Assembly (NCBI GenBank): GCA_026936335.1
Contig: JAPMXV010000049.1
Location: 534,656-598,655 of the forward strand
DNA length: 64,000 nucleotides
Direction of reading: 5' to 3'
From: Mantamonas sphyraenae
Lineage: Eukaryota; CRuMs; Mantamonadidae
This document shows, in pieces, positions 20,701 through 31,600 of this stretch (positions within the stretch are counted from its first letter, which is position 1; each line of letters starts with the position of its first letter). Made by a program: the position numbers and the translations under genes. A model generated the notes under the pieces. The model worked only from the letters and a program-made list of their open reading frames with translations, had not been told where the DNA came from and did no database searches.

Positions 20701-23700
20701 AAAGGTGTCTGCCGGGGCGTCTTCGTCGTTCACCTTGAGCGTGGCTGCTGTGATCAATCCGTAGTCCAAATCCTCGAGGTACGCGTCGCCGTCGTCGTCC
20801 AAGTACGTCTCTGCAATCTGCATGGCCACGTCGTACCGATCTTCCGACTCTTCGTCTTCTGCGCAGATTTGACGGAATCGCGCGGCCAGCTCGAGCAACT
20901 CGAGCGGTTCCACGTCTGCGCTGTGGTCTTTGACGTACGTCCACACGTCTGCCACTTTCAATGCGCTCACGACTGGGTCCTGCCACAGCGCAAGCAAAGG
21001 TCTCAGGGCCTCCAGCTCGGGATCCGGAGTGGCCTCGTCATCATCGTTGGTGTTGTCAGTTGCAACGCGATTATAGACGGGCACAGTCGACTCGGTGGCC
21101 TTTGTCGATTCCACACTCGGTTCAGGTTGGCTCTCGCTCTCCGCTGTGGCTGTGGCAGCCTGTGCTTGTGCAGCCGTGGCATCCAAGACGCTCTGGACAC
21201 GCTCGTCGACGACGACTGTCTTCTTTTTCGTGGGCGGGCGGCGCTTGGGACGGCCTGCGCGTCGACCTTTGGTCGGATGCTCGAGTTTCTTGGGGGCGGC
21301 AGGTTTCTTCTTTGGAGGCGGCCCACCCATTCCTGGCAAACCCATGGGGATGCTGAGGCCAGCTGCACGTTGTGCGACTGTGGAGCCGCGCGCACGCCCG
21401 CCTGCGGCGGGTGGCGACGATTCTGCGCCTCCAGGAACGCCCATGGGAATGTTGAGCCCTGCGGCTCGCTGTGAAATGGTGGCGCCACGTGTGCGTCCTC
21501 CAGACGTAGGTGGAGATGGAGAGCCACCCATGGCCATTCCCATGCCCCCGGGAGCTCCCATGGGGATGTTAAGACTTGCAAGGCGCGAAGCTACTGTCGA
21601 GCCGCGGCCGCGACGTGGAGGTCCACCGTCCTCCGTGTTCTCGTTCTTCTGTGCCGCTTCGGCGGCCTGGGCCACAGCCAAACTGGCCTTGATCTGGTCC
21701 AACTTTGAGGGCAGACGCTCACGCTTCGCGCCGTCGCCGGTGCTCGTTGTGCTCGTTGTGCTTGCTTCGTCGGAAGTGGCCGCATCTTTGCCGTCCTCGT
21801 TTCCCATCGTCCCCGTGGTCTCAGATGTGGACTCTTGGTCCAACGTTGCATGATCAGACGCGACAGATGGGGTGGATACAGGCGGTGAAGCTGACTGGCC
21901 GGGAAAGGGGATGTTCAAGCCGGCGCTGCGGTCGCCCACGCTCGAGGCGCCTCGCTTTCGGCCTCCCGAAGGTGGCGGAGGTGACGGACTTCCCATTGGG
22001 ATGTTGAGGCCTGCAATGCGCGAGGCAACCGTGGAACCACGTCCACGTTGTGGGCTGTTGTTGTCCCGTTCCCGGCTCTGAGCCTCCTGTGCAGCCTGTG
22101 CCACTGCAAGGTTGGCTTTGATTTGATCCAGTTTGGACTGCGAGCGCTGCTTGGGAGCATCTTCTTGCTTCTGTGTTGTCTCTGCCTCTTTGTCGTTGCC
22201 AGATGTGTTTGGTGTCGGCATGCTCTCCTGCGCTGCGGAGGCTGTGTCCACTTGCGCAACATCTGCAGTAGCTGCAGTAGCTGCAGTGGCTGCGGCCTTG
22301 CTGCTGGTGGATTCGTCGTCGGTGTTGCTCACGACTGCGCGGCGTTGCTGATTCAGCGAGCGTTGCAGGTTCAGCAAGCGTGGCATGTGTTTGCTCACTT
22401 GCTTCGTGTCCAGATCCAACTGGACGCCCAGGTTGCACATGTTGCTCTGTCTTCGGTTGCCTTTGCTCTGTTGCCACGCATCAACACGAGTGAACGGCCC
22501 TCGTACGTTCTGCACGTCGCCTTTCACCTGGTTCAGCCTTTCAAACGCCTTTCCCGAGCCACTCTTTTTGGCAATCGACGTGGGGGCGTCCGAGTCGCCG
22601 TATTTGGCCGCCAGGCGCTCGATCTTGCTCGACGATGTCACCAGAGTGTGTGTCTCGTGACTGTACTCCGACAGCATCTGTTCCCACACCTTCCATCCTG
22701 TGCTTCGCGCAGCCTGTTCTTCCTCCTGCCTCTTCCTCTCTGCCTCTTCCTCCTGCCGCTTCCGCTCTGCCTCTTCCTCTTGCCGCTTCCTCTCCGCCTC
22801 TTCCTCCTGCCTCTTCCTCTCTGCCTCTTCCTCCTGCCGCTTCCGCTCCGCCTCTTCCTCTTGCCTCTTCCGCTCCGCCTCCTCCTCCTGCCTCTTCCGC
22901 TCCGCCTCCTCCTCCTGCCTCTTCCGCTCCGCCTCCTCCTCCTGCCTCTTCCGCTCCGCCTCCTCCTCCTGCCTCTTCCTCTCTGCCTCAGCTTCCGCTT
23001 GCATGGTCTTGTACACGGCACGGGCTGCACGACCGCGCTCAAGCCGTTGCAACAGCTGCACGGCTGCTCGCATGTTGCGAAACCCCTTGCGTTGAATGCG
23101 TCCTCGTACGATGCGCTGGATGTTGCGTGCACTACGCTGCTGCCGAGCCTGCTGCCGGCCTTGGTGCCCGCGCACGACGCGCTGCACCTGCATGGCTGCG
23201 TCTCGCTTGGCAACAAACGCGCGTCGTGCACACATACGCCGCACTGCACTTTGTACCACCACAGCTGCTGAAATACGCCGCTTCGCTTCGGCTCGCACAA
23301 GGAACCCGCGTGCAACTGCCTGCATCTTGACCACAGCGACGCGCATCAACTTGAACCGCCGCCTCTGCAGGCACCCACGCAGCCAGCTTTGGATACGTGC
23401 AGCGACATCATGCAGAGCCTCTTTGCGCTTCTCGTCCATCACTGCGTACTTGTCCTCCTTCAGAAACACTTTGCTCTTGCCAAGCAAAAAGTCACCTTCC
23501 TCAAGTCCCGCCGTTTCCAACAGCAACGACACTGCTTGATCGAATCCGTTGCTTGTGTCCAGCTGTTCGCGTCCGGCCACACAGCCATATCGCTCCAGGA
23601 ACTCCAGGTAGTCTCGCCGCACGGGGAAGCCTGCCTTGCGGATGCGAATGGACTCCAGCATGCCTGCGTACCGCAGCTGCCTGAGCACAAGGTCGGCGTC

Positions 23701-26297
23701 AAACAAGCTTGCGCTTTTTTGCATGTTTGGCTTGATGCACCGGATGTAGTGCGTCTCTGTCGCTGCCAGTGTCTTGATCAGCGTGCTCAGCTGTGACTTG
23801 AACTGTCCACCCACAGTCTGCACCTTCTTTCCGCCTGTGCTTCCTCGCTTGCTGCCCGACCTTCCACTATCTTCCGACTTGCTGTTGCTCGATTTGTCAC
23901 CCAGCTCCTGCTGCTTGCGTTCCCACAGCGACAGCTTCTTGGCCGGCTTGGCTGCCTCCTTTGCGGCCGTGGCCTCCTCCTCCTTGCGCCTCGCCTCCTC
24001 CTCCGCTGCCTCTTTGTCCACAAACATGTCGCTAATGAGCGAGAGTTGCGAGGTGCGCATGAGCTTGAGCAGATCGTCTGGCACGCTGTCCTTATTCTTG
24101 TCCAGAAACCCGCGGTTGTGGTAGACCACCTCGCCGGCGTAATGAAGCACACCAAACGAGTCCTTTGACCCGTTGATCGAGTTGTAGTGTGGGTTTTCGC
24201 CGTGGTTTTGGTGCAGCTTTGCCACCAGTGTCTCGTCCGTGGCTTTGGGGAACCGCGACTCTTCGTCCAGGAGAGACAGCACGCCCATCTTGGATTCGAT
24301 CATATGCAAACACTCGACGTTGTCCACAAAATCAATGTCCTGCCAAGTGATACCCTCGTCCTTGTACGCCTGTTGCTCCTGCTTGAAAATGTGGTTGTTG
24401 AACAACTGCTGCAACTTTTCGTTGGCGTAGTTGATGCACAGCTGTTCGAAGGAATTGACATCGAAGCTTTCAAAACCAAAGATGTCTAGGATGCCGATGA
24501 AGTTGGCATAGTCGTCATTGGCCATGACGAGGTTGATCTGCATGATGAGCCAGTCAAACAGCTTGCCGTAGATGTCCTTGCTGAGGGCGTCGCGCGACTC
24601 GATAGCCTTGTCGACGCTGAGGGGGATGGTAAATACCTCGCCGCGCATGGTCATTTCGCGCTGTGTCAGGGCGGTGACGAGTTCGGCCGTGTCGACGCCC
24701 AACAGACTGCATGCTGCCTCGACGGCGTCCATGGCATTAATCTCGGCGCATTCGTTGTTCGACGCGTCCATACGGCCGTCAAAGGAGATGTTGCCCAGAT
24801 GCAGGATGCCGGACAGGATCTGCCAAATTTGAATCTGCAGTTGCGTGTCGATGCCAAGAACGCCCATTGCCGTCTTGAGATCATGAAAATCCTGTGCGTC
24901 GTCCACGTTGTTGACATTGTAGCATTGGCTGCAGTTCAGATAGTGGTAGTCCTCGGGCTGGCCAAGCATGAGCTCCTTTCGCAGGGCAGCGTCTACGCCC
25001 CGCAGAAGCTGGTAGAACACATGGTAGTTGCGCTCACCCACAGCCTGGTAGACCAAACGTGACTTTTCGAGCAGGTAGTTGACTACGTTTGCGCCAACAA
25101 TCTGGCCCGAGCGGTTGAAGAGCACCTTGATGAATTTGCCAAAGCGAGACGAGTTGTCATTGCGCAACGTTTTTGCGTTGCCAAACGCCTCGAGGACAGG
25201 ATTGGCCTGGAGGATCTGATCCTGGACTGTGCTTTGGACACCCGAGCAGGCAGCCATGTACTGTAGGACAATCTTTGTGGCCTCGGTTTTGCCGGCTCCG
25301 CTTTCACCGCTAGGATGCACACGAGGATAGCGTATGGAAGAGTGTGAGTGAGTGAACCATCACAACAGGCATGGAAGACGTGCACGGGGAGGGGGGGGAC
25401 GACGTGGCGAGGCCATGAAGCGTACCTGACAACAAGGGACTGGTCCGCTTCGTGGTCCCTCATGAACGTGTACGCCTTGTCGGCTACTGCGTAGATGTGG
25501 GGGTCGAGATGTTCGTGATGCTCGGCAGTGCGGTATTGAAGCAGGTTGTCGTCGGAATAGAGATGAGTGAAGCGCTGGTATGGGTTGACGGCGACGAGGA
25601 TGGAACCAGTGAAGGTCTGTCGGGAAGGATAGGAGCAAAAAGGGTGAGCCCAGGAAGGAATGTGGTGGAGCAACGGGCAATTGACATGCAGGAGAGGGTG
25701 ACATGGGGAGTGTTATGTGTGGGGAATGGGTGGCGAGAAAGAGGGCAGTGGATGGGCGAGAGAAACGGAGCAACGAACGTAGATGGCGTCTTTGGCGAAG
25801 CGAAGGCGCAGGTTGTGAAGAATCGTGCCCTCGGAGAGGTCTGCCAGAGCAACCATGTCTTGAACATCGTGCATGCTAGACGGGTGGACCGTTTCCATGG
25901 TTTCTGCGTCTTCGAGTTGCACGACATGTTGCTGCGGGACGCGGCGAGGGGTAAGCGGGGGCGAAGAGGGCAAGGACGGCGGTGGAATGGGCACGCGGAA
26001 ACAAACAGCGCCAGGGAACATGCAACGTGGGCACGGCACGGCATTTTTGGGGTGGGTAGCACAGGGTGACGGACAAGCGTGCATGCCATGGTAGGGAGTT
26101 GGCGAGCAAGGGGCACGATACAAGAGAGGTGGAGGCCAGGAACACGGAGTTGGGTCGTGTCTGGTCAAGACAAAACTCACCTGGCCGGCTTCGTCCTCAA
26201 ACAGCAGGGCCTCGTCCTGCTTGCCAACTAATTTGACTGGCAAGTAGTCGGGCTGGAGCCAAAACCAGGCCCCCATGGTCATGTAGGCGCTGGACAT
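17796..26297 (-). CDS. Giant chimeric myosin: class VII/X-like motor, 6 IQ, single alpha-helix, CPI-like repeats, C-terminal kelch propeller
   Basis: Exons 26297-26181, 25931-25779, 25616-25426 and 25309-17796; introns of 249, 162 and 116 nt agree in phase. About 2,657 residues once a one-base shift at the CCCC run 18175-18178 is allowed. The motor has the P-loop SGESGAGKTEATK, switch I NDNSSRFGKFIK, switch II ILDIFGFESFDVNSFEQLC and HYIRCIKPN; GSILVAVNPYQ precedes the P-loop. The LADLSEGTILHNL text resembles myosin VII/X/XV. Six IQ-like motifs are followed by about ten ERKRQEEEA units, a charged single alpha-helix. The long tail holds about eleven copies of R-x-A-G-L-x-I-P-M-G and four copies of a Lys/Arg/Pro block (HPTKGRAGRPKRRPPTKK) that resembles the capping-protein-interaction motif. 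The C-terminus is six kelch blades (LYIFGGENNSGLLDDLHVL type). No MyTH4 or FERM domain was seen. Divergent from the TPR gene, 60 bases apart. Confidence 0.9.
18175..18178 (-). other. Apparent one-base frameshift at a four-base C/G run inside the myosin kelch domain
   Basis: The motor/tail frame runs on as KLGWRVWAV and stops. The next frame continues the kelch repeat. Dropping one base of the run gives KLGGGYGPSEREG, a normal blade junction. No GT-AG intron of sensible length preserves the strong kelch text on both sides. An assembly indel is the simplest reading; a real polymorphism or recoding is possible. Confidence 0.7.
19671..20445 (-). repeat. Tandem 480-bp internal duplication in the myosin tail
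   Basis: The text reading cgtccacactcatggttgtc begins near 19671 and again near 20151, 480 bases (160 codons) apart. Near-identical sequence continues for roughly 300 bases in each copy. Each unit encodes one CPI-like block plus two A-G-L-x-I-P-M-G motifs. The near identity implies recent duplication or gene conversion. Confidence 0.8.
22728..22995 (-). repeat. 27-bp tandem repeat encoding the myosin single alpha-helix
   Basis: About ten 27-base units encode ERKRQEEEA. Unit copies differ mainly at synonymous positions. The i to i+4 pattern of Glu/Glu with Lys/Arg fits a stable single alpha-helix used as a lever-arm extension in myosins VI, VII and X. Confidence 0.85.
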
Positions 26298-26357
26298 GGC
26301 GAGGGGCTTGCGTTGGGGCGCAGGGCGAGCCAGAGCCAAACGCGTGCCGGAGCTGTG

Positions 26358-27843
26358 ATGAGCACGACGACAGGAGGGACCGACAACCTGCTGCCGCGAA
26401 TTCGCAAGATGGAGCGCAGCGCAGAGAAGCTGAAGAAGCAGGGCAAGAATCTGAAAGCGCTGGAAACACTGGAAAAGACGCTGTTGCTGAAGATGGAGCT
26501 GTACGACATCAGCAGCGACGCAGTGTGGGACACCTGCAAGAGCATTGCAGAGTTTTGCAACTCACTGGCCATTCTGTACATGAACAAAGGTATGAGGGAA
26601 AGGACGGGGATGGGTAGATGGCAGTTGAGGAAGAGGGCGGCCACTGACACTGGAACGTGGGCGCCGCGCACAGACAATCTGACGCTGTGCCACGAGCTTC
26701 TAAAGAAGGCCCTGATCCTGACGGAGAACCAGGGCTGGAGCTCGCTGTCTGATACGATGCGGCTCAAGGTGCGGGCTGTGACATACAACAATATTGCGTG
26801 TGCCTGCCAACGGTAGGTGGAAGTGTGTTTTCGACCGTTGCCAATGCGCGGAGTGAGCGCGTGTGGGCTATGGGACGCAGGACTGAGGAGAGAAAGTGGA
26901 TGTGGCTGTGGCCAAGAGATGTGTGCAGATGCTGAGGGGGGCGTATGGGTGTGTAGATGTGCTGTGTGTGGCGCAAGAGGACACGGAAACACTGACGCGT
27001 TGAACGGAACGGACCTCGCAGGCAAGCAAACTTCCACACGGCACTGAAGAATCTGGAACGTGCGCTACGCATCGAAGCGCAGCTGGACTCGCTGGCCGAG
27101 TCGTCGGGGACACATTTGAACATGTGTGCAATCCTGTCGCATCTGGGAAGGTGAGATGAAAGGCCCGGTGACGCTTGTGCAACAAGCATGTACTTACACA
27201 CGCAAGCACACACTTGCATTACGCACACAGGCACGAGGACGCGTTGGAGCATGCCAAGGCGTCTGTGATGTTGCTTTTGGAGTTGGAGAAAGACATTGAG
27301 GCGCGCAAGGCGGAACGGCCTGACGACGAGGAGGAGGACGAGGACGACAAGCAGGAGGAAACTGTGATGTTGCGCAACAAGGTGGCGGCGTACTATAACA
27401 TGGGGGCGGAACTGGAGCACCTGCAACGGTTCCGGGAAGCGTTGGATGCGTACGCAGAGGCGCAAAAGGTGAGCCACATGGCGTACGGCGGCAAGTCGGA
27501 TATGACGAAGCAGATGAAGGAGGCGCACCAGGCGGCGGAACAGAGTTATCAAACATGGACAAAGAACAAACTGTCACGTCTGCAAAAGACGAGGGGCAAG
27601 ATGGCGGCAGTGGCGGCAGTGGCTGAGGTGGGCGCAAACTTGTCGCAAGGCAAAAAGAAGAAGAAGGGCAAGAAGAAGGGACGTCGCAAGCCTCAGGTGA
27701 AGTATGACGCCGAGGACGACGAGGTGGACCGCATGATCGCAGCCGAGGCCGCGGCGGCAGAGCGGAAGAAAGGCAAGCTCAAAGAGGCCGACTTGGGTGA
27801 CTTTGACGCAACGGACATCGAGGAGGACATTGGAGCGCCGTAG
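26358..27843 (+). CDS. TPR-repeat protein
   Basis: Four exons: 26358-26589, 26674-26812, 27022-27150 and 27231-27843, with introns of 84, 209 and 80 nt (donors GTATGA, GTAGGT, GTGAGA; CAG acceptors) that all agree in phase; 370 residues. It has helical pairs of tetratricopeptide type: KKQGKNLKALETLEKTLLLK, FHTALKNLERALRIEAQL, HEDALEHAKASVMLLLEL and LQRFREALDAYAEAQK. An acidic DDEEEDEDDKQEE insert follows repeat three. The tail is Lys-rich (KKKKGKKKGRRK), then acidic. A scaffold or adaptor role is inferred from the fold; the family is not identified. It shares a 60-base divergent promoter gap with the myosin. Confidence 0.85.
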
Positions 27844-28631
27844 CGGAGAGGTGTGGACCATGGAAGACATGAATCGCTTTGATACAGGGGTTTGCAAATG
27901 CGCGCGCCCTCTGCAGCCTGGTCCTGGATTGGATCCATACGTCGTCCAATGAAGTGCGTTGTCCGATTCTATGCCATGACTGGCAATTGGTTGATGTTGC
28001 CCTTGTCATTGACCCTTTTGGGCGCCACTGGGCGAGATCTGCTGTGCACTCAGGTCAGAAAACCCATCAGCATGTTTTCACAGTCCGACATGTCTCGATC
28101 CTTGATGCTTGGCGATCCAGAAAACACGCTGAAGAGTTGCAAGGAATGCCGCGCCCCGTGTATGGTCGCTGCAGGACATACTTCGGTGCAGCTGGTTGTC
28201 GCCCAAAGTTTTCTGGTCGTTTGGTTGTCGTCTGCTCCGCGACTGTGGCTTGGGACTAGCTCCAACATCGTATGTGGCAGCTTCACACCTTGAATTGCCT
28301 TGCGCTGGGGTGCATGTGCGCTGCGAAATGGAACCGATCTGTGTCTCCCAACAAAACGATGTACAGGGACAAACAAACGTGCACCGCCAACTAAATGTTG
28401 CTGTGCACAAGTAAGAGCCCATCAACAGTTTGCCAGTATATTCCACCGGGGAAACGAAACACAGCACTGGAGCAACTGGGATCCGGGATGATTGTGTAGC
28501 TTTCGTTAGATGCTGCTCATCCAGGCCAATCGAGGCACACACGGGGGTTTGACCACTTCCTCACACGCCTACCACGTCTCACGTCTGATCTGCCTCTTCA
28601 TTGACACCCTCCACCTCGTACAACCCAAAAC
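27844..28631. other. Gene-poor interval before the nuclease fusion gene
   Basis: About 790 bases with visibly lower G+C than the neighbours. Overlapping open frames on both strands (for example plus 27892-28293 and minus 28078-28542) carry no recognisable motif, and neither looks coding by composition. It may hold the left end of an inserted element, or upstream exons and promoter of the downstream fusion gene. I see no terminal inverted repeat. Confidence 0.5.
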
Positions 28632-31600
28632 ATGGTGCTATTGCAACACGTCAAGCCATCGCGACAAAGGCGGCGAAAGCTGCACAGCCTGGCACGGACC
28701 ATGCGTGGTGTCCCACGTGTTAAATCTGCCGTAGCCGACCTTGACCACGTCGAGACAATCCAGGGGGTACACTACTGGCGGATTCACCTGGAACTCGCCG
28801 AAGCTCTTGATCATGAGCTGGACACCCTGCCTGGGTTTTCGCGGAGGTATCTGCGTGTCAACCCAAAGGCATCCAAGACTCAGTTGCGCGACGACGTCAT
28901 GAAGAAGTCCAAGAGTGTCAAAACAACGCGTCTAGTGGAAGCGGTTGTTGGTGGATTGGCCCAAGCCAGCGCGCAAGACATGGAGGAGGAGGACAATGAC
29001 GAGAGCGCGGGCGAGGGGGCGGCTGTGGACGACCACATGGATGTCGAGGACAATGAGGTGGAGGCAGGTGTGTCTGAAGACAACATGGTCTTGATCGACA
29101 TCGGTGACCAAGGAGAAGAGGCACAACCACGGCTTGTTGATGGCACTCCGACTACGACAATCAAAACCATCCACATTGCATGGGACATGGGATACAGGTG
29201 TGAGTGTGTGCGTGCTGGCTGGGAGCCGCACCAGCTGCAGAAGATTTTTTGTGTGTTTCTCAGAAGACCCTCCCCCCACACACAACTCACACGCGCCTCG
29301 CTGCTCGCCAACACAGACTACGCAGACCACCTCTTTACCTCAAGCAGAACAGAGGCCATCCGAGCAAAGTGCAAGGCGGCCGCCAGACGCATGGCAGGTG
29401 AGGTGGCGGAGTTCGAAAATCAGCTCTCACTCCCCGACTCGGTGGTTGTGAGTATTGGCGTATATGTGGACTCCCACGCATCCATGTTCGAAGACGAGTA
29501 TGAGCCAAAGCGGATTCCCCACCTGTGGGACGCGGTGCAGCGAATGTGCGACGCAGCCGCGGGCGGGAAGAAGGTGCGGTTGATGCGTCCCTCTCTCACC
29601 ACCCCCGCCCCCCCCCCCAGCTGACACCTCCTCCTCCGGATGCATGGATGCAGATGCCGATGCGCAAGGATGACGTTTACGACATCCTTGCGGAAGAGCT
29701 GGCGACCGAGTTTGCCAGTGTGAATCTCCCGATTGCCGTTACAATTCACCACACTCAAGGACAATCTGCGGATGCAATGATCGCTAGTGAGTACTCAAAG
29801 TACACCAAGGACGATCTGATGGTGGTGGTTGGGGAAGACAGTGATCTGTACTACCTCCTGCCACATGCGGATGCCAAACTGGCGGTGTTCAATCCCGGCC
29901 TGGAGCTGACCACACTCACCGACCAAGATGCCCGGGCTGTCGCTGCACGCACTGCTCTGTACGCGCGACGGGGTGACATCTGCTCATCCTGGCTCGCCCT
30001 GCCTCTGTCCCTGGCGAGAAAGGCAGCAGAAACCGATCAGGTGCTCGATGTAGCGAGGCTGCGGTCGAATCCAAAGGAGTTCTTCCTCTCGTTCCTCGCC
30101 CTGCGTACCCGTGGTACATACACGTATCTGGACGATCATGTTGCAGATGCCCAGGATGAAGACTGGCAACTGTGGAGCAGGAGGTTGGAGCGTGGCGCCG
30201 ACCAACTCGGGGTGGTGGTCGCCGACAAGGAGGACGAGGAGGATGTGATGGTGCTGGAGATGGATGGCGAACGAGCAGTGGAGGAGATCCAGGTAGAGGT
30301 GGATGGCGAAGGAGAAGTGGAGGAGATTGAGGTAGAGATGGGTGGAGAAGTGGAGATTGAGCAGGAGGTGATGGTGCTGGACGACGCGGTTCCGGCGTCG
30401 TCCACGGAGGACAAGCTTCGCAAGGTGAAGGAGAAAGAATGGGTGGCGCTGTGGAACATCATCCAGCCGCTCAAGGCGTCCAGCAAGCAGCTGAAGCACG
30501 TCGTCAAGGCCAGGGTCAACTTTGGTCCCACGGTCCGACTCAAAGACCTGAAACTCGCTGCTGATCACGTCGCCTCCAAGGTATCTACGTACACGCTGTT
30601 GGTCCATGACGATGACCTCCTCATCCGCGACAACCTTGGCAACATCCACGTCGATGGAAAGCTGTGGAGGATGTTTGAAAAGAAAGTCTTCGTTGTGCTG
30701 CGACAACCTGGCGGACGACGAGGACGGCGACGCGGGGGGAAACGCCATCGCCGCGGGGATGGACGTAAGCGCAAGGTCAAGGTTAAACACTTGCACTCAA
30801 CGTCACTGGAGACGTCGCGCATGCTCACCCTGGAACCGCCCAGCGACACGCCCAGCGACATGCACGGCATGGTCACCACGGAGGGATGTGCAGGAGACCA
30901 CATGGACAGCGAGGAAAGCGATTCCACCCACGTCGCCCACTTCTTCGTCGGTGATGATGAAACTGCGGGTGACGACGAACGCCTACTGGCACAAGGCAAC
31001 GCGCATGACTGTTCACCCCAGCACGTCCAAGACATCGTCAACAGCCTCTCAGACCACCCCATCTATGGTCAAATGGCCCTGAGGATCACTTTGGAGAGCT
31101 GCTCGCATCCTGAAGTCCTCAATTTCCAGGTCGTTCACGTCGAGGTCCTTGGATTCGGGTTCGACGGGGTCAAAGTACGGGTGGACGACCGTCAGTACCT
31201 TGTCCCGTACGAGCTCGTCTATGATTCGCTGGCAGAAGCGTCCATGGCTCGCAACGGGACCTCCCTGGAGCCCTGGTGGTGCTCCGAGGGCGTTCTTGTG
31301 GGTGATCGGCTTGTGCTCAAGCCAAGCTTTGTGGAAGGGGCCACACACAACGTGTGTCTCTCGACAGCACGGCTGGGCACGCGTGTTCCCGGCCTGGTGT
31401 GGAATCGCGACGACGATGCCTCCGTGCTTTCCATCCTTGTCGGTGACGGAGACCGCATGGTGGTTTTGCCAGTGGCTGAACAGATGCCTCTGTACACCTC
31501 TGTGGATGTGCAGGTCACAACAGAGCCGCGTGCAGGTGGATATCCCGGGATGAGGGTGTCTCGACAACATTTTCCAGACGCCGTGGCACGCTCACTGGAC

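Noticed and set aside
19660-21474. 604-codon open frame on the plus strand
   Set aside because: Exactly antisense to the repetitive myosin tail. The frame is open because of repeat composition, and the protein (HHHG-, Cys- and Trp-rich) has no family features.
22728-22995. CRISPR-like or satellite array (27-bp period)
   Set aside because: Contiguous coding repeat without unique spacers, in frame with the myosin; eukaryotic context.
22048-23271. 407-codon plus-strand frame rich in Leu/Pro
   Set aside because: Antisense of the EERKRQ single-helix repeat and IQ region; low-complexity shadow.
27879-28542. Possible small genes on either strand in the interval before the nuclease fusion
   Set aside because: Two overlapping antisense frames of similar length, neither with domain, signal or splice support.
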